From contig NC_060026.1 in the NCBI RefSeq assembly GCF_021134715.1, positions 11,461,001-11,525,000 of the forward strand: a DNA stretch of 64,000 bases, given 5' to 3'. Below, one piece after another: positions 32,545 through 43,785 of the stretch. The stretch comes from Daphnia pulex (lineage: Eukaryota > Arthropoda > Branchiopoda > Diplostraca > Daphniidae). The position numbers were made by a program, and so were the translations under genes. The notes under the pieces were generated by a model. That model saw only the letters and a program-made list of their open reading frames with translations, was not told where the DNA came from and made no database searches. Every line of letters begins with the position of its first letter. The first letter of the stretch is position 1.

Positions 32545-33950
32545 TTAAAATTTGGCGAACGTTTATTGTATTGTATTTAGATGGAATCTGGTTGTTGGTG
32601 TGTATGGTTATATAGTCCTGTATGGTATATTTATTCATATCCAACTTGGTTATTAGACAGGATTCTATTTTAAGTGATGATTTGTTTTAGGCCGAGAGTG
32701 GGTTTAAACCATCATATTGAATCACCAATTCAATGCTATAACCACTACACCAACAGCGGTATTACAACTCTTTATCGACGTGAGCCAATAAAAGTTTTTC
32801 ACTTCTAGACGACACGTAAACAAGGGTTAAGAGGGGATTCCCTATAGGGCTTTGTCCCGACAGGAAATAGAGATCCAGAGAATCTCGCCACGGATGTCCC
32901 TACGGCCGAAAAAGGGATAAGTCAAGTCCCGTAATGGTAAAATATTGTTTTTTCGAGAATATTTTTTGGTCGATAACCCACATATTGGTATAATATTAGA
33001 TTATTACTTTGCTGCGTCAAGGTTGCTGCTAAATTGTTTTGTTGTTTTCCCAATTAATGACTATAATCAAAGATGAATAAATCAATATTATGTTTTGTTA
33101 TTTTCCCAATAACGGACCATTAAAAAAGTAATAAATCCTTTTTTTATGAAAAAGCTATAGTCTTTTACATTTAACATGCGTTCAAAATCCTAAATGTTTT
33201 ATATCGGATTCAATTCGTTAGTTCTGCATACAATTGCCTAAATGAACAATCCAATTGTCTTAAAATCCAAATCTTGCAAAAGTCTCAAACAACTAACTAT
33301 CGTACTTCGAATTTAAAACTCTACCTCCACGCTAGCGTGATATATTTTATCTTAAACGTTAAGGAGATGAAATGTTAAAACTGCTATTATTATATATCCA
33401 TATGGGTAATTCTATGGAGGTTGGTTCAAACCCACTTTCAGTAAACAAATGACTTATGAAACAAATAGTCTCAATAATCATAAATTCTTACACTGATGTA
33501 ATTAAATCGAGTTTGCTCACGCTGGGCTATAACCATGACAATGTTTAAGTATGCACTATACACCTGGTATATCTCCGTTGTTGGTATAGTGGTTATAGCA
33601 TTGGATTGGTGATTTAAAGGATGACGGTTTATACCCACTTCCGGCTAAAAGGCAGCACAAAAACATTAATTTAGGATTTTGAACGTGTGGTAAATGTAAA
33701 AGACTATAGCTTTTTCAATGAAACACGATGTATTCCTTATTTTATGATCCGTTATTGGGAAAATAAAAAAAAAATAATATTGATTTATTCATCTTTGATA
33801 ATAGTCATTTATTGGAAAAACAACAAAAAAATTTAACAGCCACCTTGTCGCAACAAAGTAATAATATAATATTATACCAATATGTGGGTTGTCGATCGAA
33901 GAATATTGTCGAAACAAAAATATTTTACCAATAAAGACATGCTAGCTGGG
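32545..33950. mobile_element. Second copy of the CCCAGCTAGCA fold-back element (left end lost)
   Basis: Matches 41925-43484 over its length, apart from the left terminus. Right end is TGCTAGCTGGG at 33950. tRNA-like sequences occur in opposite orientation at 32690-32755 (minus) and 33573-33642 (plus). Confidence 0.75.
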
Positions 33951-34040
33951 AAGCGGATGCCTGATACTTTGAGCAATCCAGAGACTTCTCTCAACTCTTT
34001 TCTTACTACCCTATACCCAACCCTATCAGACGAAAACCTA

Positions 34041-34937
34041 CAGTACCCACCAAACTATTAGGTACACCCCCTTATTTTCAATGCATTCTTATGGCACTAC
34101 GTGTCCTAGAAAAATGCAATAACTCTTGAACCGCTTGGGCTAGATTTTTTTCCTTTTGGCCCTGAGTAGATCTAATGATGATCTACATTTTTTCTACACA
34201 TGAAGTTGTCGTAGGATTAACCCCCACGGCGCTACGGTATCGTTCAGTTTATTAGGTACACCCGTTTTCCCCCCATATGCGCCGTGTTAAATACGGCGTT
34301 TTCCAAAATTTACAAAAAATACTAAAAATCAAGCTAAAATCTTTTTCTTTGTGCCAAAAGATGCAGAATTCTTCACTCTATACGAATATAAAGAATAATT
34401 TACAATAAAACCGACTCAGAGAACCCTTCCCTATACCTCAAAGTTTTCCAATTCAAAATTTGGCGAAATTGGGCGCCCTCTGCTGGCGAAAGTGCAAGTA
34501 TGTTGAAAAAAGTACAAATTTTGAAGTGGAAAACTTTGAGGTATAGGGAAGGGTTCTCTGAGTTGGTTTGATTGTAAATTATTCTTTATATTCGTATAGA
34601 GTGAAGAATTCTGCATCTTTTGGCACAAAGAAAACGATTTTAGCTTGATTTTTAGTATTTTTTGTAAATTTTTGAAAACGCCGTATTTAACACGGCGCAT
34701 ATGGGGGGAAAACGGGTGTACCTAATAAACTGAACGATACCGTAGCGCCGTGGGGGTTAATCCAACGACAACTTCATGTGTAGAAAAAATGTAGATCATC
34801 ATTAGATCTACTCAGGGCCAAAAGGAAAAAAATCTAGCCCAAGCGGTTCAAGAGTTATTGCATTTTTTCTAGGACACGTAGTGCCATAAGAATGCATTGA
34901 AAATAGGGGGGTGTACCTAATAGTTTGGTGGGTACTG
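34041..34937. mobile_element. Palindromic Tc1-type MITE, 897 bp
   Basis: Ends CAGTACCCACCA... inverted, with TA on both sides. Two arms of about 410 bases form an almost perfect palindrome around a loop of about 75 bases (near 34452-34528). The terminal 12 bases are identical to those of the transposon at 38005-40163. No coding capacity. Confidence 0.85.
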
Positions 34938-37900
34938 TATCTTCCACATATTCCCCATTAGAAACTCTCGAACATTCCCCAACTACTCCAATATCAGACC
35001 CCGCAGTTAATACAGCCCCAAACAATTTCCTATCAAATTGGAAGGCATCAGTAGAAATCGAATCTTCCTACTTAACTGATATAAGTAGACCCCACTAAAC
35101 CTCATCAGTACGCAAACTAATTTTACAGTTGGAAAAAGAAAAAAAGAAAACACACAAAGCTACTAATAACATTTTAAATTAATACGTCTATCTTATCGTC
35201 AAGGACAAACTCGAGTCCACAGTAACTCCAGAAACCATACGAGACACAACTAAAACCCTAAAAGATTACATTATATTCCTTAAAGAAGACGGAGACAGTG
35301 TAAACAACAGTTCCAATCGTTCACGGTAAACAGCGAGAGTTCAATACCGAATTAATTACTGTACTAACACGAGAAGCCCTCTTACAACACGCAGGACTCC
35401 GAAAAACCCATATACTGAATTAGTTAAAGAAAAAGAGAAAGTAGACAAAAATTGGAAAGCCGCTGAGGAAAAACTTAAAGAGCAAACGGGAGGATATCAA
35501 TAAATTAGACCAACTAAAGAAAGATAACGCCACTAATTTAAAACTTTAAGACGATTCCCAAAATCACGTAGTGGCACTTCAACAGCAACTTAGAGAAGCA
35601 GAAAACTATAACGCCAACGGCATCCAAACAGTAAAAGACCTTGAAGAAAAGATTAAAATCCTTGAATCTGAACACATAACTGCAACAGATAACGAATATC
35701 AACTTAAGAAAGCGCTAGAAATAAAAGAGAAACACATTTTCGTAGTAGAAGCAAATAGCTTAGAAGCCAATAATACCCTCGAGTCCGAAAAGAAACAATT
35801 AGAAAACCATTTAACCGCAGGTCAAAAACACATAGAAACCCTCAACAGTCAAATCACTGCACTTAAACTTGAAAACGAATTACGAAAACAATTAATTACT
35901 CAGATTACCCAAACCAAAGACAAGACCCATAATAATTACGTTACTGCCACATAACAAATTAAAAAATACGAAACAGAAATAATAGACCTAAAAGATGAAA
36001 AGGAACACCTAGAAAGTAGGATATCCAATCTCGAATTTCGCATACAGGATTTAAAAGACAGGACACGAGGCCGAAGATCAGTACGAAAGGAATTTTCAGG
36101 AGATCGCAGAAAAAACTTTCGAGACCACAAAATTTATAGATGAACTACAAAATCTCACAGGACGAGACTCAGTAGATAAATCATTATTCACCGAACTCGA
36201 TACAGAAAAAGCAGATATTATTAAAAACCTACAAGAAATCATAGATAACCTTACGTCGCAAAATAATAGCCAGGCGACAACAATCTTTAAACTACAAAAA
36301 CGTAATACGACACTAAAAAAGAACCGCAGAGTCAGTATTTCAAACATGGGAGCAGGTGCAGGAGCAAGTCAAAATTGAGACGATGATGAAACAACAACAC
36401 GACCTACAACCACGTTAACACCCCCACAGGATACCACTATATTAGATAATGTCACAAAACCTACAGTAAAAGTATTAGGCGAACTCTTTTCACGGGAAGA
36501 CAAAAAATCAATTCCAACTTTTAAGGGAAAAAGTACCGATAAATTAATCACCGAATGGTTAAAAACAGCAGAACACTTAGCACGAAATAATGACTGGGTG
36601 GGACGATGATCAAAAGATACGTTTCTTTTCAGATCGTCTTAAAGGAGAAGCTTTAGAATGGCACGATAATTTATGCGGAAGAGCAAGGCGACTTTATTAA
36701 TATTAATTACACAGACTGGAAATGCGAAATAATTGAAAGATTTCACGATTCATACGACTTAGCAGCCCTTAGAAAGAAATTTAACAAACTAAAACAAAAA
36801 CAGAGGAAAATTGTAGAACATTTGTTTCCAGGCTAACTAGCCTTTACGATAGCCTAGAAGGGAAATTAGATAAATTGGACGAGAAAAACAAAACCGACGT
36901 AGAAGATGCACTCCTCAGTACAGTTAAGAAAATGCGAGACGATATAAGAATCAAAACTTTACTCCAAGGAATATTACCCAAATTAAAAGCCGAATTATAT
37001 TTGCGAATGCCAGAAGATTTTAACGATTTTGATCAGTTATGTAAACAACTATTTATTTCGGAACAAATTTTACAAAATAAAGAAACTAATGAGGATAAAG
37101 AAATAACGGCAGTCATCGCTGGTATTACGCATCACGAAAAACAACAGGATGACGAAATAACTCAACAAAAATAAGAAATTGAAATAATTAAGAAAAAATT
37201 GACAGAGTTAGGAAATATAACTAAAAGACGACAATCCTCACAGGAAAATATTGCCACTATTGGCGCAGTGGACCACTTCGGTTCTAGACGAGCAGAATCC
37301 GCGGACGGACGTCCGAGACAAGACGACTCTCGAGTACACTTCAACAGACACCCACAGGGACAAACACACACCCGAAACCAGGAAAATCGAAACCGGGGGA
37401 GAGATAACAGCTACTCCCGTAGCAGGGAACAGAGTCCAGCAGGCAATAGGGACAACTACCCAAGCGACAACAGACGTTCATACTCGGGAAGAAACGAACA
37501 GAGATACCAGAATAACAGCTTCAGAGACCCCCGCAGACCCAATAATTATAATCCGAGATTTAACAATAATAACAGAGGATTTCGCCCCAACCCTAGTTAC
37601 GGCAACCAACGCAACGGGTACAGCGGCGCACCACGAGCGTGGCCCACAGTGCAAAACAATAACGCATATAGTAATAGATCAGCACCCAACAACCAACAAT
37701 CATCCCCGAGAGATATCGTATGCTACAATTGCAATAAGAGAGGAAACATCGCTAGAGAATGTTGGACAGACATGGCTCGTATCAACGACCGCAATTAGAT
37801 AATTGGGAAAATGTAGCAATAAACTCTCTACTAGCCCTCCATAATCTGACCCCGCCTGTCCCAGACATAATACCCCCACTCCTTAGAATCCCCATTTTAA

Positions 37901-38004
37901 TATTTGATATTCAAGCAAAAGGATTGATAGACACTGGCGCTGCCGCCAGTCTACTCTCTTCGGAAGTCTTATTTCGACTCCAAGACAAAAATATAAAAAA
38001 ATTA

Positions 38005-40163
38005 CAGTACCCACCACAAATATTGGCTCACCCCATGCCAATTGTGGTGTTATAACCCGCGCGAGATAGGGCCTACGGTGTTTCGTTCGGGAATTTTTTA
38101 AAAATACTTATTTTTGTCGTAGAGCCATCGGGTTTTTTTCATCAGAAAGATAAAGAACTCTTCTTTATTTTTCTGATTTTTGTTATATTATATACGGGTT
38201 TAAGGAGATATTTGCTAGACATCAATTATTGGCTCACCTACGAGAAATGTAGCTCAGCGTGTCCCTACCCGCGGCATAGCCCGAGGGTATGGAGGGAAAC
38301 AAAGAAAGGGGGGAATGGTGAAACAAAAGTTTTTCGGGCATTTGTCAACTAATTCCGATAGGGGCGCTAGTTTTCGCTGATTTGAAACTTATTACACACT
38401 GTTATCATCATACATATGTACTGTATCATGAAAGGAAAAATGAACACACGTTGAAACTCGAAATACTACAAAACTCTTTATTAGAATCTCGTGTGGCCAC
38501 CTTTTGCCTCGATCACAGCTTCACAGCGGGATTTCATAGTAAAAATATATTTCGATAATGTTTCGTTCGGAATATCCGCCCAAACAGACTGTAAATTTAG
38601 CCAGAGAGAATTTTTTGAAGTGTTGCACATCTTTCGTAATTTGGTGTCAACGTGATCCCAAATTTGTTCAATTGGATTAAGGTCCGGACTTTGTGGTGGC
38701 CACTCCATTCTAATAACTTCTCCTTAATAGAAAAAGGCATTCCTAATATTAATTAAGGCAAAATAATGATTATGAATAATTTACGCACCACTATTTTCTT
38801 TGGAAGCTAAATATCGCCTACACAGCTTTGACGCATGTTTTGGGTCATTGTCTTCCTGAAACACAAATCCTCTTCCTATAAGTCTCTTTCCACCAGGAAG
38901 AGCGTGACGAATAAGAATTTGGTGGTAAACCTGATATTTAAACGTATTGCTGTTAAATCTACTGGTTTCATAAATAACAGTAATTTACCTTCATATCCAT
39001 AATGCCTTCAATTTTCTTCAGAGGAACAGACCCTTTAGCTGAAATGGCCCCCCATACCATCACAGATCCCCCACCATGTTTTACTGTCGGCTGAAGACAA
39101 TATTTTTTAAACCTTTCGCCTTCAAATCTTCGGATAAATAAACGGCGCTTGTTTCCGAATATTTCAAATTTGCTTTCGTCTGAAAACAGCACCTTTGCCC
39201 ATTGATCATTAGACCAATGCACGTGTTCTTTCGCGAATGCTAATCGTTTGACAATATTTTGCTTTCTCAATAACGGCTTCTTTGCCGCAACACGGCCTTT
39301 TAAGCCCCACTTCAATAAACATTTGCGAACAGCAGTATTCGAGATTTTTCTATCCCTTCCGCTGTTGAACTCTTCAGTAATGATAGGCACAGGTTTTGTA
39401 CGGTCCCGCTTGCTTATACGTTTTATGTGCTGCTTTTCTGAGGACGAAAGAATTTCAAAACGGCCACGTCCAGGCCTATCCACATTAGTCTTCGTTTCTT
39501 TAAACCGGTTGATAGTGTATCGAACGGTGCTATAAGGATGACTTAATGATTCACACACTTTTCTGATGGACCCTAATATTTCATACGAATGAATAATTTT
39601 TGCTCTCTCCTCTACACTTAACTGTTTTCTTTTTTGCGACATGATGTGATATCTGCAACGGTCACCAAGAGACTGGTTGTTTCAGTATTTATTTTTGTTT
39701 TCTTCGATCGATAATTATGCTAATACGATGATGAGTAATAAGTTTCAAATGGAAAAGTTTTTTCTCTAATTAAAAGAGAAAAATATGCAAAAACTAGCGC
39801 CCATATCGGAACTAGTTGACAAATGCCCGAAAAACTTTTGTTTCACCATTCCCCCCTTTCTTTGTTTCCCTCCATACCCTCGGGCTATGCCGCAGGTAGG
39901 GACACGCTGAGCTACATTTCTCGTAGGTGAGCCAATAATTGATGTCTAGCAAATATCTCCTTAAACCCGTATATAATATAACAAATAAAAATCAGAAAAA
40001 TAAAGAAGAGTTCTTTATCTTTTTGATGAAAAAAAACCGATGGCTCTACGACAAAAATAAGTATTTTTAAAAAATTCCCGAACGAAACACCGTAGGCCCT
40101 ATCTCGCGCGGGTTATAACACCACAATTGGCATGGGGTGAGCCAATATTTGTGGTGGGTACTG
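38005..40163 (-). mobile_element. Complete Tc1-like DNA transposon, 2159 bp
   Basis: Starts CAGTACCCACCA, ends with its complement, and is flanked by TA on both sides. The inverted repeats are unusually long, about 390 bases each. One transposase gene with two introns lies between them on the minus strand. Inserted in the protease of a gypsy element, so it is younger than that element. Confidence 0.92.
38481..39642 (-). CDS. Tc1/mariner-family transposase, intron-containing, DD38E
   Basis: Cuts and rejoins the transposon at TA sites. Minus-strand exons 38989-39642, 38789-38930, 38481-38722; introns of 58 and 66 bases are GT-AG; 345 residues, the usual Tc1 length. The N-terminal paired-like helix-turn-helix DNA-binding region (residues 5-110) is followed by a GRGR AT-hook-like motif (PGRGRFE). 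The catalytic core has Asp in FSDESKFEIFG, Asp in QEDNDPKHAS and Glu in SPDLNPIEQIW. Between the last two there are 38 residues if spliced as proposed. No stop or frameshift was seen, so this copy may be active. Confidence 0.88.
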
Positions 40164-41052
40164 TACTTAACAATGAAAACCCCCAGTTATAAGAACTGTA
40201 TCAGGACAGGTATTACGTACTTTTGGCAAATTTGAATTTCCGATCACAATCAATAAGAATCACACTTTTCTTCACTACTTCTACGTTATGGAAGCTCTGC
40301 AAGAAGACTGTATTCTCGGAATAGATTTTCTTTCAACTCATAATGTGAAATTTAATACTAAAAATAGGGAAATCCATTATGACCACGCACATAATACGCA
40401 GATGTTACAGACCGATTGCCCCATATATAGCTTATCAATTGGCGAAACCAATTACGACATCCCATTAACCCCATATAATGAAATAATAACACATGATGAG
40501 CCCCCGATACTTAATCGTATATCGTCGCATCCATATCAAGTAGTACCCGCTTCTAACCCTAACCCTAACCCCACTCACAAACGCCAACCATTTAGTCTCT
40601 ATGACGCCCCCAACTCGCTCGATAATACACTTGCGAATAACCCCACAAGTATCCCTTACTCCAAAATACAAATTGAACCGGAAATAGATACCCCTAGTGC
40701 GCCTATAACCATCAACGAAGCCGATATTAAAAATAATCCAAAAGACACTGACCCGTACGACATGCCATTGAGCGAAAAAGACCATATTAATTTAAAGCCA
40801 TTCCGGCAATTCGACATAAAAAAACAAATCACTTACAACCCCAGTAGAAACGCGGGGGGGGGGGGCAGGAGAACAATCCAAAACACATATTTGTTCTCCC
40901 TATATATGTTTGTTTCCTCTCCTTTCTTATTAGTAGTTTATTATTAGCCCACACACCGGTGAAGGAAATTTTGGTAGTCTTTGGAATAATGTCTTTGAAA
41001 ATCTTTGGTAATGGAAAAAATGCATAGACCAACAATTAGAGGACTAATTCTT

Positions 41053-41073
41053 TCCCCTCGGAAGGGGAAGGAA
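41053..41073 (+). other. Polypurine tract before LTR
   Basis: GGAAGGGGAAGGAA immediately before TGTAATGAG, the expected plus-strand priming site of the family-2 gypsy element. Confidence 0.6.
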
Positions 41074-41404
41074 TGTAATGAGCCCGATATAGCCCGGAGA
41101 GACGGAACGCAATATTCAAACTGACAGCGGGAAGAGTGACAGCGAAGGCCAAGTCATTTTTCATCTCTTGACTATCATGATTGTGTTTACGCACACGCGC
41201 TGGTCACTCATCATACATGTGATCATACCCCTGTCCCATTTGTATATAAATACTCCCAGATCTGTATCAAGAAGGTAGAGTTATCTTAGCTCTCCTTCCG
41301 GTAAGACCACTCTTTATAGTCTATACTTCTATTGTGTACTGGTGCATATATTTTATCCGGAATACATGGCTAGCGAGTAAACTCTCTACAGTTTGTTAGT
41401 ATGT
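41074..41404 (+). repeat. LTR of the TGTAATGAG gypsy family
   Basis: Begins TGTAATGAGC after a polypurine tract and carries TATATAAATACTC as TATA region. It resembles 62459-62792 in order and motifs. The 3' boundary is set where pol homology resumes at about 41405. Confidence 0.6.
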
Positions 41405-41751
41405 ATTCCATATAACTATGTTAAAGAAGTACAAGTTTCCGACCCTAACACACAACTGTTTCGGACAGTTTCAGGGGAACTCGTAAAACAAATTGGCCGT
41501 TATGAATTATGGCTAAATTGGCTCGAAGACATACATTTCATCATCCATTTTACGTACTATCACATTTAGATGAAGGTTGCATCTAAGGTTACGATTTTCT
41601 AGCAACAAATGGAATTATCATTAATCCCAGGGAACGCAGTATAAGTTACAAGCATGACAACGAATTAAGGAACTTGATCATACCGCCTTTGCCTATATGT
41701 TCGATTAGTATAACAACTCCACCAGAATTCGGAACATTAGGAGTACCAGAG
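41405..41751 (+). pseudogene. Gypsy protease-region fragment
   Basis: About 350 bases aligning with 46620-46960 of the 46-kb pol copy, with stops and indels. It directly abuts an LTR at each side, lacking all other element parts. Confidence 0.65.
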
Positions 41752-43695
41752 TGTAGCGAGGCGGGAGCCCTGCCTCTCAAGGTGAAAGCCGTCAGCCTTT
41801 TATTACAAGGCAGGCGCTTTCAGCCTTGATACTTAGGTTGCTTCGGATGGTGCAATGCCAATTACGCCATCCGACAAACATCTTTCTCTTCTTGCACCAC
41901 CACATCCTGCTGATGGTGCAACTGCCCAGCTAGCAGAGTATATTTCCCAAATATTGCTAAAATATTATATTCCTACAATTGAGATGTTGGTAAAATAATT
42001 TTTTTAAATATTTTTGCACCCAAATTTGTTGGCTCACAATATTTTTTCAACTTGTTTTACTTATTTTACTTTTATTGGTGAAATAACAGTTTTACTACTT
42101 TTAAAATTTTGACGGAAATCTGGTTGTCGTGTTTATGGTTATATAGTCCAGCGTGGAATATTTATTCACCTTCAACTTGTTATTAGACAAGTCCTTGTTT
42201 TTGGTCTTGAGTGGGTTTGAACCATCACACTTTGAGTCACCAATCCAATGCTATAACCACTACACCAACAGCGGTATTACAAATGTTTTTCGACTTGAGG
42301 CAATAAAAGTTTTTAACTTCTAGAAGCCACGTAAACAAGGGTTAAGAGGGGATTCCCTATAGGGGTTTGTCCCGACAGGCAATAGACAGATGCAGAGGAT
42401 CTCGCCAAGGATGTCCCTACGGCCAAAAAATGGATAAGTCTAGTCCCGTAATGGTAAAATATTGTTTTCCGAGAATATTCTTCGGTCGATAACCCACATA
42501 TTGGTATAATATTAGATTATTACTTTGCTGCGTCAAGGTGGCTGTTAAATTGTTTTGTTGTTTTCCCAATGAATGACTATTATGAAAGATGAATAAATCA
42601 ATATTACATTTTGTTATTTTCCCAATAACGGACCATTAAAAAAATAATAAATCCTTTTTTTTATGAAAAAGCTATAGTCTTTTACATTTAACATGCGTTC
42701 AAAATCCTAAATGTTTTATATCGTATTCAATTCGTTAGTTCTGCATACAATTGCCTAACTGAACAATCCAATTGTCTTAAAATCCAAATCTTGCACAAGT
42801 CTCGAACAACTAACTTACGTACTTCGAATTTAAAACTCTACCTTCACGCTAACGTGATATAATTTATCTTAAACGTTAAGGAGATGAAATGTTAAAACTG
42901 CTATTATTATATATCCATATAGGTAATTCTATTGAGGTTGGTTCAAACCCACTTTCAGCAAACAAATGACTTATGAAACAAATAGTCTCAATAATCATAA
43001 ATTCCTACACTGATGTAAATTAAATCGATTTTGCTCACGCTGGGCTATAACCATGACAATGTGTAAGTATGCACTATCCATCTGGTCACATCGGGACTTT
43101 AATAACATCGCCGTTTCTGGTGTAGTGGTTATAGTGTTGGATTGGTAACACAAAGGACGGTGGTTCAAACCCACTCTCGGCTTAAAAGGCAGCAACTATC
43201 TAATCATTTAGGATTTTGAACATGTGGTAAATGTAAAAGACTATAGCTTTTTCATAGAAAACGATGTATTCCTTATTTAATGATCCGTTATTGGGAAAAT
43301 AAAAAAAAATTATATTAATTTATTCATCTTTGATAATAGTCATTTATTGGGAAAATAACAAAAAAATTTAACAGCCACCTTGTCGCAACAAAGTAATAAT
43401 GTTATATTATACCAATATGTGGGTTATCGATCGAAAAATATTGTCGGAAAAAAATATTTTACCAATAAAGACATGCTAGCTGGGTGTATACGTGTCTGTA
43501 CCTATGTTGCAATAACTAACCCTAAGTATAAAAGACCACGCTCTGCCTCATCCCGGCAGAGTGATCCCGGCAGTGTACTCCCTAACAAGTGGTAAATACA
43601 AGTTTCCTTATAATCTACTCAGTGTTTATTTGTTAGTGTTAGTTCAGTAAAAGTGTAACTTCAGTGTGAGTGCATATTGTGATCCAGTCATCACA
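41752..43695 (+). repeat. 5' LTR of gypsy copy B, split by a fold-back element
   Basis: Starts TGTAGCGAGGCGGG and ends CATCACA. The pieces 41752-41924 and 43485-43695 total about 384 bases. The second piece has the CTAAGTATAAAAGACC TATA-box and the GGCAG stem region. A primer-binding site and gag follow. The insertion at 41925-43484 separates the two parts. Confidence 0.7.
41925..43484. mobile_element. Full-length CCCAGCTAGCA fold-back element with two tRNA-like segments, 1560 bp
   Basis: Ends CCCAGCTAGCAGAG and TGCTAGCTGGG with TG on both sides. tRNA-like sequences lie at 42205-42275 (minus) and 43110-43180 (plus), each with a TAGTGGTTATAG-type A-box and GGTTCAAACCC-type B-box. The interior contains blocks repeated in inverted orientation (such as AATATTATACCAATATGTGG, near both 42500 and 43410). 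No protein coded. Confidence 0.85.
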
Positions 43696-43698
43696 AAT

Positions 43699-43716
43699 TG
43701 GTGAACGTGCCAGTTT
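43699..43716 (+). other. Primer-binding site of gypsy copy B
   Basis: TGGTGAACGTG shortly after the LTR end, the same as in copy A. Confidence 0.55.
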
Positions 43717-43785
43717 GGTCTTCGAACGCCTGCTCCTTTAGATTATACAAGCACCGAGAGGAAAGAACACCAAAGCGGTAAGTGA

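Larger units (their letters stand above)
35080..40950 (+). pseudogene. Gypsy family-2 gag and protease remnant, split by a Tc1 element
   Basis: Degraded Ty3/gypsy element different from the 30/45-kb family. Open pieces: a coiled-coil gag part (35571-35954), capsid-like piece (36875-37174), a basic Arg/Asn-rich nucleocapsid part (37199-37798) whose zinc knuckle reads CYNCNKRGNIAREC with Asn where His is expected, and a protease start (37759-38004) with an intact DTGA motif. The Tc1 transposon 38005-40163 cuts the protease; its second half resumes at 40166 and includes LGIDFLSTHNVKF. Reverse transcriptase and integrase are missing. Frameshifts separate the pieces. Confidence 0.75.

Noticed and set aside
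40555-40573. Two to three TAACCC-like units as telomeric repeat
   Set aside because: Too short, and within the coding part of a gypsy fragment.
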